NCBI RefSeq assembly: GCF_002237655.1
Contig: NZ_NOKT01000004.1
Span: 186,001-250,000 of the forward strand
Length of the DNA: 64,000 nt
Direction: 5' to 3'
Source: Streptomyces sp. XY006
GTDB lineage: Bacteria > Actinomycetota > Actinomycetes > Streptomycetales > Streptomycetaceae
Part shown: one piece after another, positions 34,907 to 43,263 of the stretch
Numbering within the stretch: the first letter of the stretch is position 1
Layout: each line of letters begins with the position of its first letter
Notes under the pieces: model-generated
Seen by the model: the letters and a program-made list of their open reading frames with translations, nothing else
Database searches by the model: none
What the model was told of the DNA's origin: nothing
Translations under genes and position numbers: made by a program

Positions 34907-35854
34907 TCAGCCGTCGATCCGTACCCACACCGGCGCGTGGTCCGAGCCGGGGGCGCCCCGCCGCTCCCCGGGGTCGGGGCCGACCGAGGGCAGGGCGGGC
35001 GGGCCCTCGCCGGGCAGACCCGTGCCCGCCGCCGACGCCCGGCGCACCAGACGGTGGCTCAGCAGCACGTGGTCGATCAGCTCCCGCCGCCCGGAGTTGA
35101 CGCGGGACCAGCGCTGTCCGGCCGGGATGAGCGGGGCCACGTCCCACAGGCGCGCCGCGTCACCCCGGTCCGGCCGGTCGTAGCCCGGCGTGCCGAGCTC
35201 CGAGCCGGGCGGACCCAGCAGGATCTGCGTGGTCGCGGCCTGCACCTCGTCGTTCAGGTCGCCCAGTATCGCCACGTCCCTGCCCTGCCCGTCCCCGTCG
35301 AGCAGCTCGTCCGCGAGGGCGCGCAGAGCCGTCGCCTCCGCCGCCCGCCGGAACAGGGCGTATGCACCGTAACGGGCGCGTTCGCCCTCGTCACGGGGGT
35401 GGAACCGGCCGTCCGGATACGACAGCAGCTTCGACTTCAGGTGACAGACGGCCACCCGCAGGGGACCGTCCCCGACCTCCACCGCGAGCAGGCCCCGCCC
35501 CGCCGCCGGCACCGTCGCCCCGGAGTCGTCCGCCTGCACGGGCCGCAGCCCCGCCGGGAACCCGGCCGTGTCGGCCAGCACGGTCGGCTCCGCACGGCTG
35601 AGGAACCCGACGCGTATGCCCCGGCTGTCCGCGTGCTCGGACAGGGCGATGTGCCAGTCGTCGCCGAGCATCCCGGCCAGGTCCTTCAGGGCCTCGGGGT
35701 CCCCGACCTCCTGCACGCCGAGCAGGTCCGGGTCGAGTTCCGTGATCACGGCGGCGAGGGCGGCGAGCTTCGCCCCGTACGCGGCCTCGTCCCGCGGGCC
35801 GTACGGGCCGCCGGGCCGGTAGAGGTTCTCCAGGTTCCAGGTGCCGAGCAGCAT
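34907..35854 (-). CDS. Endonuclease/exonuclease/phosphatase (EEP) family protein
   Basis: 315-aa metal-dependent phosphodiesterase fold. ATG 35854 with AAAGGAG gives the typical start MLLGTWNLENLYRPGG. Motifs: catalytic Asn in WNLENL, Glu in LLGVQEVGD, His in VAVCHLKSKLLSY, the Asp-Leu-Asn triad in VAILGDLNDE, and the final SDHAPVWV. No signal peptide with this start, so it acts in the cytoplasm, on nucleic acid or a phospho-compound. It is divergent from the amidohydrolase (134-bp gap). Confidence 0.88.
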   Translation of the reverse strand: MLLGTWNLENLYRPGGPYGPRDEAAYGAKLAALAAVITELDPDLLGVQEVGDPEALKDLAGMLGDDWHIALSEHADSRGIRVGFLSRAEPTVLADTAGFPAGLRPVQADDSGATVPAAGRGLLAVEVGDGPLRVAVCHLKSKLLSYPDGRFHPRDEGERARYGAYALFRRAAEATALRALADELLDGDGQGRDVAILGDLNDEVQAATTQILLGPPGSELGTPGYDRPDRGDAARLWDVAPLIPAGQRWSRVNSGRRELIDHVLLSHRLVRRASAAGTGLPGEGPPALPSVGPDPGERRGAPGSDHAPVWVRIDG

Positions 35855-35988
35855 GCCGGGCTCCTTTCCGAAGCCGACAGGCGGGGTGGTGAGGCCAGGG
35901 TGCGCGCCCGGGCCGCCCCGCGACAGAGCCGCGGCAGGATGTGCGGTTCGGCTCATACCGCCCTACGACCCCGTCGTACGTTGGCGTG

Positions 35989-37353
35989 ATGACGCCTTCT
36001 GCCGCGGACAGTCCCGCCGAGCTCATCATCAGCGCATGTACGGTCCTCGTGCACGACGATCAAGAGCGGATCGGGTTCCTGGAGGACGCCGCGGTCGTCG
36101 TACGGGACGGGACCGTGGCGGCGGTCACGAGCGCCGCGGAGGCGGCGGACCTGCCCGCGGCCGAGCGGCTCGACGCCCGCGGCCAGGTGGCCCTGCCGGG
36201 CCTGATCAACTGTCACACGCACGCGCCGATGGTCGCGCTGCGCGGCCTCGCCGAGGACCTGCCCACCGAGGAGTGGTTCAACGACGTCGTCTGGCCGGTG
36301 GAGTCCAACCTGACGGACCGGGACGTCGAGTTGGGGGCGCGGCTCGCCTGCGCCGAGATGATCCGCGCCGGCGTCACCTGCTTCGCCGACCACTACTTCG
36401 CGATGGACGCGGTGGCCGACGTGGTCGCCGAGTGCGGCATGCGGGCCCTGCTCGGCCAGGCCTACTTCTCCTCCCAGGGGCCCGAAGGCCGCGAGCGCTC
36501 CCTGGACTTCGCGTTGCGCCGGCGCGGCTCGGCGGGCGGGCGCGTCACCACCGCCCTCGCGCCGCACGCCCCCTACACGGTCGACGACACGGACCTCGCC
36601 GCCACCGCGGACCTCGCGCGCGAGCACGGCCTGCCCGTGCATCTGCACGCCGCCGAGAACCGCGACCAGACGCAGACCAGCCTCGCCCGCCACGGCGTCA
36701 CCCCGGTCGAGGTCCTGCACCGCACCGGCATCCTCGACACGGACGTGCTCCTCGCCCACGGCACCGGCATCACCGACCGCGACCTGCCCCTGCTGGAGAG
36801 GGCGGACGGCCGTACGGCCGTCGCCAGCGCGCCCCGCGGCTACCTCAAGTTCGCCTGGCCCGACACCACGCCCGTGCGCGCGCTGCGCGACATCGGCGTC
36901 GACGTGGGACTGGCCACCGACGGCGCCGCCTCCAACAACTCCCTCGACGTGTGGGAGTCCATGGCCCTCACCTCACTGGTCCAGAAGGCGGCCGAGGGCG
37001 ACCCGCGCTGGCTGACCTCCCGCCAGGCCCTGCACCACGCCACCCTGCAGAGCGCCCGGGCCGTGGGACTGGGGGAGACCGTGGGCGGGATCGCGCCCGG
37101 CCGCCGGGCCGACATCATCCTGGTCGACCTCACCGGGCCGCACACGCGGCCGGTCCACGACCTCGCCGCCACCCTCGTGCACAGCGCCCGCTCGGCCGAT
37201 GTGCGCACCACGATCGTCGACGGCCGGATCCTGATGCGGGACCGCGAACTGCTGAGCATCGACGTCGCGTCGGTCGTACAGGAGCTGGAGGAGCGGCTGC
37301 CCGCGCTCGTCGACCGCAGCCACGGCCGGCGCGTCCAGCAGTACGACACCTGA
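35989..37353 (+). CDS. Amidohydrolase (TRZ/ATZ, MtaD-like deaminase/chlorohydrolase family)
   Basis: 454-aa metal-dependent deaminase of the amidohydrolase superfamily, ATG 35989 (MTPSAADSPAELIIS). The metal ligands are visible: INCHTHAPM (HxH), LHAAE after the barrel middle (His), and VGLATDGAASNN (Asp). Members deaminate S-adenosylhomocysteine, methylthioadenosine, guanine-like or s-triazine compounds; the neighbourhood does not decide. The sequence IAPGRRADIILVDL near the end is the closing metal-independent beta domain. DUF899 follows 117 bp downstream after a possible hairpin. Confidence 0.9.
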   Translation: MTPSAADSPAELIISACTVLVHDDQERIGFLEDAAVVVRDGTVAAVTSAAEAADLPAAERLDARGQVALPGLINCHTHAPMVALRGLAEDLPTEEWFNDVVWPVESNLTDRDVELGARLACAEMIRAGVTCFADHYFAMDAVADVVAECGMRALLGQAYFSSQGPEGRERSLDFALRRRGSAGGRVTTALAPHAPYTVDDTDLAATADLAREHGLPVHLHAAENRDQTQTSLARHGVTPVEVLHRTGILDTDVLLAHGTGITDRDLPLLERADGRTAVASAPRGYLKFAWPDTTPVRALRDIGVDVGLATDGAASNNSLDVWESMALTSLVQKAAEGDPRWLTSRQALHHATLQSARAVGLGETVGGIAPGRRADIILVDLTGPHTRPVHDLAATLVHSARSADVRTTIVDGRILMRDRELLSIDVASVVQELEERLPALVDRSHGRRVQQYDT

Positions 37354-37372
37354 GCCGGGTGGACGCCGGAAG

Positions 37373-37396
37373 TCTCCGGGAAGTTTTTCCGGGAGA
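37373..37396 (+). terminator. Possible terminator after the amidohydrolase
   Basis: TCTCCGGGAA (37373-37382) can pair with TTCCGGGAGA (37387-37396), with one mismatch and a 4-nt GTTT loop, 20 nt after the stop. Confidence 0.5.
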
Positions 37397-37470
37397 TGTC
37401 CCGTGCGGCGATGAGTTCCGCGCCTCCCGCCGGTCACCACCCCGGACGGACCGTTGTCACAGGAGGGCCC

Positions 37471-38160
37471 ATGTCGCTTCCGGAGATCGTCTCGCGCGAG
37501 CAGTGGCGCGCGGCGCGCGCGGAACTGCTGGTCAAGGAGAAGGCCGCGACCCGCGCGCGGGACGCGCTCAACGCCGAGCGCCGCGGACTGCCCATGGTGG
37601 CGGTCGAGGAGGAGTACGTCTTCGAGGGCGGGGACGGCAAGGCCACCCTGCTCGACCTGTTCGAGGGCCGGCACCAGCTCGTCGTCTACCACTTCATGTT
37701 CGCGCCCGAGTGGGAGGCCGGGTGCCGCAGCTGCTCCGCCTTCCTGGACCAAGTGGGGCATCTCGCTCATCTCGCGGCGCGGGGCACGTCGTTCGCCGTC
37801 GTGTCCCGGGCGCCGTATCCGAGGATCCTGCCCTTCAAGGCGCGGATGGGCTGGACGCTGCCCTGGTACTCGTCCTACGGCAGCGATTTCAACCGCGACT
37901 TCGAGGTGACGCTCGAACGCGACGGCGAGCTCGTCGAGCGCCCCGGCCTGAGCTGCTTCCTGCGGGACCGCGACCGCGTGTTCCACACGTACTCCACGTA
38001 CGAGCGCGGCCTCGACGGCCTCGGTTCGACCACCAGCCTGCTGGACCTCACCGCGCTGGGCAGGCAGGAGGAGTGGGAGGAGCCCAAGGGGCGTGCGTCG
38101 GCTCTCGGGGCGCCTGCGGGAAGTGAGCGCGTCAGGTATCACGACGAGTACGACGAGTGA
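37471..38160 (+). CDS. DUF899 family thioredoxin-like protein
   Basis: 229-aa protein, ATG 37471 with an excellent AGGAGG. It belongs to the DUF899 family, thioredoxin-like proteins without a classical CxxC active site; here the equivalent is GCRSCSAFLDQVGHLAHLAARG, with FAVVSRAPYPRILPFKARMGW following. The segment GLSCFLRDRDRVFHTYSTYERG is also typical. A peroxidase-like or redox role is commonly guessed but not established. Monocistronic or co-read with the amidohydrolase. Confidence 0.87.
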   Translation: MSLPEIVSREQWRAARAELLVKEKAATRARDALNAERRGLPMVAVEEEYVFEGGDGKATLLDLFEGRHQLVVYHFMFAPEWEAGCRSCSAFLDQVGHLAHLAARGTSFAVVSRAPYPRILPFKARMGWTLPWYSSYGSDFNRDFEVTLERDGELVERPGLSCFLRDRDRVFHTYSTYERGLDGLGSTTSLLDLTALGRQEEWEEPKGRASALGAPAGSERVRYHDEYDE

Positions 38161-38315
38161 CACGCATAGTGAGGAAATCAGCCAAGCGGCTGAGAGTTTG
38201 CTCACACGTGATGGTGAACGCGTGTCAACTACGTCTCAGAACCGTCACTTCGCGAGCCGTTCCCCCCATGGTTGGCGTTTAACTCTACGAGTACAGCGCT
38301 ACATGGAGGTGCAGG

Positions 38316-38501
38316 GTGGTGAACGGGCGAACGGTGCTCGAGCGCTTTCCCGCCGGCGGGCCGCGTGGCTCCTGGCCGGCGGAGGAATTCGCGCAGGCGC
38401 GGCGTCTGGAAGGCCTGCCCGCCGAGGTCGTCATGGATCTGGCATCCGACATGTTCCTGGTCATCGTGCGAAGCGGGGACGGAGCCGACGTCACCGCCTG
38501 A
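38316..38501 (+). CDS. Small conserved-looking hypothetical protein (61 aa)
   Basis: 61-aa protein starting at GTG 38316 (MVNGRTVLERFPAGGPRG), with GGAGGT five bases upstream. It has the composition of a real soluble protein: EEFAQARRLEGLPAEVVMDLASDMFLVIVR forms a plausible helix-strand. No transmembrane segment. I do not recognise the family. The preceding 155 bp contain a relatively AT-rich stretch (GTTTAACTCTACG near 38276-38288), suggesting a promoter of its own. A 17-bp repeat array follows. Confidence 0.6.
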   Translation: MVNGRTVLERFPAGGPRGSWPAEEFAQARRLEGLPAEVVMDLASDMFLVIVRSGDGADVTA

Positions 38502-38532
38502 CCGTGCCGGGGGCGCCGCAGGCCGGCGCCCT

Positions 38533-38615
38533 CAGTCGATTTCGCCCTCAGTCAAGCTCGCCCTTCAGTCAAGCTCGCCCTTCAGTCAAGCTAGCCCTTC
38601 AGCCGAGCTCGCCCT
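38533..38615. repeat. Tandem array, five units of about 17 bp
   Basis: Units start at 38533, 38549, 38566, 38583 and 38600, consensus CAGTCAAGCTCGCCCTT. The three central units are nearly identical. The array fills the gap between the 61-aa gene and the convergent ABC transporter stop (38625). Confidence 0.93.
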
Positions 38616-38624
38616 CCTTCGTGG

Positions 38625-40580
38625 TCAGCCCGCCTTCGGTGCCGGTACCTTCCGGGCCGGCGGGGGCGACGCGGCGAACTGCTCCGCCTGCAGCGCGTAC
38701 AGCTCGGCGTAGAGCCCGCCGGTCGCCAGCAGCTCCTCCGGCGTCCCCGACTCCACCAGCCGCCCCTGGTCCAGGACGTGCACCAGATCCGCGTGGCGTA
38801 CGGACGCCAGCCGGTGCGTGATCAGGACGACCGTCTGCCCGCTGTCCGCCAGGGCACGGATCCGCTCGAATACCTCCAGCTCGGCCCGGGCGTCCAGGGC
38901 CGCCGTCGGCTCGTCCACGATCAGGATGCGGCCCCTGCGGTAGGCCGCCCGGGCGATGCCCAGCCGCTGCCACTGGCCTCCGGAGAGCTCGTGCCCGCCG
39001 GAGAAGTTGCGGGCCAGCAGCGTGTCCAGCCCGCGCGGTAGGTCCGCGATCACGGGCTCGGCCCCGGCCTCGGCGACCGCCGCGGCCAGCCGCTCCTCGC
39101 TCACGGGCGCGGACGTCCGCCCCAGGGCGACGTTCACCCGGGCCGTGAAGGGCCACCTCTTGAAGTCCTGCGCGACCATCGCGATCCGCTCGGCCAGCCG
39201 GTGCCGGTCGGCGCTCGCCGCGTCCACGTCGTCCCACAGGATCCGCCCCCGCTCCGGCTTGTACAGCCCGGCGAGCAGCTTGACCAGGGTCGTCTTGCCG
39301 GAGCCGTTCTCCCCGACCAGCGCCACGATCCGGCCCAGCGGCAGGGTGAGCGAGACGTCGTCCAGGGCGGGCCGGGCCGAGTCCCCCGGGTAGCGGAACG
39401 TGACGTTCTCGAACCGGATCTCGCGCGGGTCCTCCGGCAGCGCGCGGCCCCCCGCCGGGATCGCCCGCTGTGCCGCCTCCGCGTACAGCCGGTGCAGGTC
39501 GCCGACGAAGAGCGCCTCCTCGTGCAGCGCGTTGACCTCCACCACGAGCGTGTCGAGGCTCTGCGAGCCGGTGCGGATGGCGATCACGGCCGTGCCCGCC
39601 ACGGACAGGGCCATCGCCCCGGCGAGCAGCAGCGCGCCGAGCGTGGCGTACGTCGCGACGGTCGCGAGGCCGGTCCAGGCCGCCGCGATCAGCCCGGTGC
39701 GGGCGGCGAGCCGGGCGAGACGGGCCTGCTCGGCCTCGGCCGTCTCCGACATCGCGCGGAAGTGCCGCAGCAGGAACGCGCCCACCCCGTGCACCCGGAT
39801 CTCGGGGGCCGCCTCCGGCTCGATCAGCAGGCTGCCGAGCAGCCGGCCGGCCCGGGCGTGCTGCGCCCAGGCGTGGAAGGACTCGTAGCGCCGCCGGGCC
39901 ACGGTCAGGGCGCTCCAGGCGCTCGGCAGCACCATCGTGACCAGCAGTGGCAGCAGGGCCGGGTGCAGCACGGTCAGCACGCCCGCGGCGGCGACCAGCG
40001 AGATCATCGCGTTGATCACGCGCGTCCCGTACGAGATCATCCGGCGGGCCGAGGCCGCCCCGTACTGCGCGGTGTCCAGCAGTTTGTGGAAGGCGTGGTC
40101 CTCGATGGCGGCCAGCTCCACGGCCGCGGCCCGCTCCAGGTACCGCTCGGTCGCGACCCGCTCCACCTTGGGCTCCAGGCGGCCGGTGGCGTAGGTGCTG
40201 GCGGCCCGCAGCAGGGCCGCCAGCAGCATCACGACGGCCACCGTGACCAGGGCGGGGACCGCGCCGCGCAGCCGCTCGTCGATGGGGCCGCCGCCCATCA
40301 GCCGGGCCAGCACGCTGTTGACCGCGAGCAGGCTCACGGCCTGTGCCACGCCCCGGCCTCCCTCGGCGGCGAGCACGATCCGCGCGGCGCCCGGGTCGGC
40401 CTGCCGGGCGAGCCGCAGGCTGGACGCCAGCAGGGACGGCAGCCGGGTGATCATGGCGCGGAAGTTCAGTTCGAGGAACGCGTCGGCGTGCTGGTTCCAG
40501 CCCATGTCGTAGCGGAGCGGCCCGCCGAAGAGCAGCCGCTCCGACTCGGACACCTCCGGCGCGGTCCGCTTCTTCGCCAC
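38625..40580 (-). CDS. ABC transporter, fused permease and ATPase (exporter type)
   Basis: 651-aa half-transporter. GTG 40580 with GGGAGG upstream (MAKKRTAPEVSESERLL). The N-terminal type-1 exporter membrane domain spans residues about 60-345 with helices such as VTVAVVMLLAALLRAAST, ISLVAAAGVLTVLHPALLPLLV and LLLAGAMALSVAGTAVIAI. The ATPase has Walker A VGENGSGKTT, the Q-loop VAQDF, signature LSGGQWQRLGIARA, Walker B ILIVDEPTAALDA and the switch His ITHRLAS. Related proteins of this length are often found in peptide or lantibiotic export, but no such genes are near. It probably works as a homodimer. Confidence 0.9.
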   Translation of the reverse strand: MAKKRTAPEVSESERLLFGGPLRYDMGWNQHADAFLELNFRAMITRLPSLLASSLRLARQADPGAARIVLAAEGGRGVAQAVSLLAVNSVLARLMGGGPIDERLRGAVPALVTVAVVMLLAALLRAASTYATGRLEPKVERVATERYLERAAAVELAAIEDHAFHKLLDTAQYGAASARRMISYGTRVINAMISLVAAAGVLTVLHPALLPLLVTMVLPSAWSALTVARRRYESFHAWAQHARAGRLLGSLLIEPEAAPEIRVHGVGAFLLRHFRAMSETAEAEQARLARLAARTGLIAAAWTGLATVATYATLGALLLAGAMALSVAGTAVIAIRTGSQSLDTLVVEVNALHEEALFVGDLHRLYAEAAQRAIPAGGRALPEDPREIRFENVTFRYPGDSARPALDDVSLTLPLGRIVALVGENGSGKTTLVKLLAGLYKPERGRILWDDVDAASADRHRLAERIAMVAQDFKRWPFTARVNVALGRTSAPVSEERLAAAVAEAGAEPVIADLPRGLDTLLARNFSGGHELSGGQWQRLGIARAAYRRGRILIVDEPTAALDARAELEVFERIRALADSGQTVVLITHRLASVRHADLVHVLDQGRLVESGTPEELLATGGLYAELYALQAEQFAASPPPARKVPAPKAG

Positions 40581-40945
40581 CGTCGACCGACCTCCCCGCT
40601 CATCCCGCCGCCCGGTTCGTCCCGGCTCGTGAGCGGCCACTATCGCGGGGGCGGAGCGGGCCGGGGCAGGGCGCAGCCCGGGGCGCCGGAGGCGCGCGGG
40701 CGCACGACACGACCGGCAGAGGCCCGGGACGGCGCGGGAGGCGGGACGGGTGCGACGACCGGAGTGCGGCTGCGGCTGCGCGCCGGAGGGCTCGGGATGC
40801 GGCTCGGTGCGGAGCGGCGGGACTGCGGCCGGGGAAGGAGGCCGGCCGGGCCTACACGGTGACCGGCTGCGGCACCTGCGCGCCGGAGGGGCCTACGCGT
40901 TGACCGGCTGCGGCTGCGGCTGCGGCTCCCGCGCCTCGGCGCGGC
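40581..40945. other. Intergenic region with degenerate repeats
   Basis: 365 bp between the ABC transporter start and the 143-aa gene stop, no supported gene. It is very GC-rich with GCGGCTGCGGCTGCG runs and GCGCGCCGGAGGG blocks (40778 and 40878). Confidence 0.6.
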
Positions 40946-40966
40946 CTACGCGCTGACCGGGCGTGA
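40850..40966. repeat. Degenerate repeats echoing the 3' end of the 143-aa gene
   Basis: GCCTACACGGTGACCGGCTG (40850), GCCTACGCGTTGACCGGCTG (40891) and GCCTACGCGCTGACCGGGCG (40944) are near-copies. On the minus strand each reads ...GTCA-(A/C/G)CG(C/T)G-TAG-GC, and the third is the actual end (Val-Ser-Ala-stop) of the 40946-41377 gene. Spacings are 41 and 53 bp. Confidence 0.85.
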
Positions 40967-41377
40967 CCAGGCCGGGGCCGTCCCCGTGACGCGGCAGAGG
41001 CTCAGGTACAGGGGGATCGGGGGGGTGTACGGGAGCGTGCCGTCCGGCCGGTGGATCAGCTCGGGCAGCTCCGGGACGTCCGGGACGACCGCTCCGGCGG
41101 CGTAGCGCGCGGGGGCCGGCCATTCCAGGGCGTGGTCGGAGTCCGACGGCACCAGCCACCACCAGTGCGCGGCGTCGGCGTAGACGCAGCCCACGCGGGG
41201 CAGGCGGGGCATGATCAGCGGGCCGTACCGGGCGGGCATCGCCACGGCGTCGCAGCCCAGCGGGGTGGTCATGCCCTCGGGTACGGGCAGGCGCAGGATC
41301 GGGAGCGGGGTGCGCTGCGCGCGCCGGAGGCGGGCCAGGGTGTCCAGGTGCAGGACCCGGCCGCCGCCGGGCCTCAT
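40946..41377 (-). CDS. Hypothetical protein downstream of anti-sigma-like ATPase
   Basis: 143-aa soluble protein, ATG 41377 overlapping the preceding stop by ATGA, so it is translationally coupled to the ATPase gene. It starts MRPGGGRVLHLDTLARLRR; the middle contains PLGCDAVAMPARYGPLIMPRLP and a Trp-rich stretch VYADAAHWWWLVPSDSD. No transmembrane helix. I believe this partner is common next to such ATPases in Streptomyces, but I cannot name a family. Its stop codon belongs to a group of degenerate downstream repeats. Confidence 0.75.
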   Translation of the reverse strand: MRPGGGRVLHLDTLARLRRAQRTPLPILRLPVPEGMTTPLGCDAVAMPARYGPLIMPRLPRVGCVYADAAHWWWLVPSDSDHALEWPAPARYAAGAVVPDVPELPELIHRPDGTLPYTPPIPLYLSLCRVTGTAPAWSRPVSA

Positions 41378-42159
41378 GCCGTGCCCCGCTCGCGCCCTCG
41401 CCCCTGCGGGGGAACGTCCGGGGCGGTGTCGGCCGGGTGGGCCCGGTGGCGCGCCTGGTGGGTGTCCTGACCGTCGTCGCCGGGCTCGTCGGACGGGCCG
41501 CGCTTGGGGCGGGCGCCCCAGCCGAGGTCGCCCCGGGGTTCGTCCGGGCCCGCGGCGGTGGAACGGCCCGTGCCGGCGCGGGGGCCCTTGAGCCGCGGGT
41601 CGTCCAGGACGTCGTCCCAGTCCGCGTCGTCGAGGTCGTCGAAGGCCGCTAGGGGGTCCTGCGGGGCGTCCGCCGTGCGGGGCAGCTCCGCCCAGACCAG
41701 CAGCCCGGGCCCGTGCTCATGGGCACCCCAGGCATGGCAGAGGGCGTCGACGAGGAGCAGTCCCCTCCCGTGCTCCTCCTCGGGCCGGGTGCGGCTGGCC
41801 GCGTGGGGCTGACCCGGGGCGCAGCCCTCGTCCCGTACGGCTATCCGCACCAGGTCGTCGCCGTCGTGCAGCTCGCACACTATGTGGGTGCTCGCCGTGT
41901 GCACGATGGCGTTGGTGACCAGTTCGGAGACCACCAGGGCCGCGCTGTCGCACGTGTCCTCGCACACTGACCAGCCGGTCAGCCGGGCCCGCGTCAGGTG
42001 TCTGGCCCGGGCGGGAGAACCCGGGTGTGCGGCCAGCTCGAAACGGAACCGGCGCTCGGCAGCCGGCCCGAGGGGGCCTGCTCCCGTGGCAGCGCCAAGC
42101 CCGAGGGGGCCTGCGGCGGCGTCTGTTCCTAAGGGCGCGGACGGAATCACGCTTGCCAC
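41374..42159 (-). CDS. RsbW/SpoIIAB-type HATPase (anti-sigma-factor-like)
   Basis: 261-aa protein if GTG 42159 (MASVIPS) is used; TTG 42186 and GTG 42150 are alternatives, since none has ideal RBS spacing. The ATP-binding domain (about residues 45-150) has the N-box VVSELVTNAIVHT, G1 RIAVRDEGCAPG and G2 EEEHGRGLLLVDALCHAWG. The acidic and then Arg/Gln-rich C-terminal tail (about 160-261) looks disordered. Proteins of this type with adjacent XRE + DUF397 genes occur in WhiJ/AbaA-like developmental loci, where they act as serine kinases or anti-sigma factors. It is coupled to the 143-aa gene and divergent from the XRE gene. Confidence 0.82.
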   Translation of the reverse strand: MASVIPSAPLGTDAAAGPLGLGAATGAGPLGPAAERRFRFELAAHPGSPARARHLTRARLTGWSVCEDTCDSAALVVSELVTNAIVHTASTHIVCELHDGDDLVRIAVRDEGCAPGQPHAASRTRPEEEHGRGLLLVDALCHAWGAHEHGPGLLVWAELPRTADAPQDPLAAFDDLDDADWDDVLDDPRLKGPRAGTGRSTAAGPDEPRGDLGWGARPKRGPSDEPGDDGQDTHQARHRAHPADTAPDVPPQGRGRERGTA

Positions 42160-42190
42160 TATCTCCCCGGCGTGAACACTTGGCAAGTGT

Positions 42191-42211
42191 CACTCTGAAA
42201 ATTGCAGAGTG
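42191..42211. promoter_or_regulatory. Palindrome upstream of the HATPase gene
   Basis: CACTCTG-AAAATTG-CAGAGTG, a perfect 7-bp inverted repeat with a 7-bp AT-rich centre, lies next to the HATPase start region and is a likely regulator-binding site for the divergent XRE protein. Confidence 0.65.
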
Positions 42212-42280
42212 CGGTGTGACGGTCTGGAAGGGCGTGGCACACTGCTCGCAACAGCACCCCGCGCGGCGCCAGTTGAGATC

Positions 42281-42336
42281 CTCGAAGATTCGTTCGAAAC
42301 GCATGTTCGGATCAGTTCTTCGAAAAGGTCTTCGAA
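42281..42336. promoter_or_regulatory. Cluster of TTCGAA motifs upstream of the XRE gene
   Basis: TTCGAA occurs at 42293, 42319 and 42331, with a related CTCGAAG at 42281. Three six-base palindromes of moderate AT content within 45 bp, 65-110 bp before the regulator start, suggest an autoregulatory operator. Confidence 0.55.
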
Positions 42337-42402
42337 TGGCGCCGCAGGGCTGTCAGCGTTCTTTTGTGGCCGGCTCGTCAGAACTCTTCGTGGAGGTGGA
42401 GC

Positions 42403-43263
42403 GTGAGCGAACCGCGGTCCGCGCCGACGGTCGGCCAGGTCGTTCTCGGCCGCCGCCTGTTGGACCTGCGTGAGCGCGCCGGGATGAAGCGCGAGGAGGC
42501 CGCCCGCATCCTGCGCGTCGCCCCGGCCACGGTCCGCCGGATGGAGATGGCGGAGGTCGGGCTCAAAATCCCGTATCTGCAACTGCTCCTCAAGGCCTAC
42601 GGAGTCTCCGACGAAGAGGCCGACGCCTTCGTCCAGCTCGCCGAGGAAGCCAACAGGCCCGGCTGGTGGCAGCGTTTCCACGACATCCTGCCCGGCTGGT
42701 TCTCGATGTACGTGAGCCTGGAGGGCGCGGCCGGCGTCATCCGCAGTTACGAACCCCATTTCGTCCCCGGTCTGCTGCAGACCGAGGACTACGCGCGCGG
42801 GGTGCTCCGCTCGGGCGCCATCGGCCAGACCCGGCCCGAGGACATCGAGCGCCACGTCGCCCTGCGCATGCAGCGCCAGACCCTCCTCACCCGCGAGGAC
42901 GCGCCCCGGCTGTGGGTCGTGATGGACGAAACCGCGCTGCGACGCCCGGTCGGCGGCCCCGAGGTGATGCGCGCGCAGATCGACAGACTGCTGGAGGCGA
43001 CCGCGCTGCCCAACGTGACGCTGCAGATCGCTCCGTTCGCGGCCGGGCCGCACCCCGGCACGTACGGACCGTTCGTGCTGTTCCGATTCGCCATGCCCGA
43101 ACTGCCGGACATGGTCTACAGCGAGTACCTGACCGGCGCGGTCTACCTGGACGCGCGCGCCGAGGTGGCGACCCACCTCGAGGTCCTGGACCGCATGGCG
43201 GCGCAGGCCGCTACGGCACATCGCACGAAGGAGATCCTCCGGGATCTCCGCAAGGAGCTGTGA
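42403..43263 (+). CDS. XRE-family helix-turn-helix regulator (WhiJ-like, DUF5753)
   Basis: 286-aa DNA-binding protein, GTG 42403 with GGAGGTGGA upstream. N-terminal HTH at about residues 12-70 (VVLGRRLLDLRERAGMKREEAARILRVAPATVRRMEMAE). The C-terminal DUF5753/Scr1-like domain follows: IRSYEPHFVPGLLQTEDYAR, RQTLLTREDAPRLWVVMDETALRRPVGG, LPNVTLQIAPFAAG and ATHLEVLDRMAAQA. It belongs to the large Streptomyces WhiJ-type family, which acts with DUF397 partners in development and antibiotic control. The DUF397 gene begins at the base right after its stop. Confidence 0.92.
   Translation: MSEPRSAPTVGQVVLGRRLLDLRERAGMKREEAARILRVAPATVRRMEMAEVGLKIPYLQLLLKAYGVSDEEADAFVQLAEEANRPGWWQRFHDILPGWFSMYVSLEGAAGVIRSYEPHFVPGLLQTEDYARGVLRSGAIGQTRPEDIERHVALRMQRQTLLTREDAPRLWVVMDETALRRPVGGPEVMRAQIDRLLEATALPNVTLQIAPFAAGPHPGTYGPFVLFRFAMPELPDMVYSEYLTGAVYLDARAEVATHLEVLDRMAAQAATAHRTKEILRDLRKEL

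Noticed and set aside
38625-40580. Lantibiotic or peptide export cluster
   Set aside because: The ABC exporter has the right architecture but no precursor peptide, LanM/LanC-type or protease genes are near.
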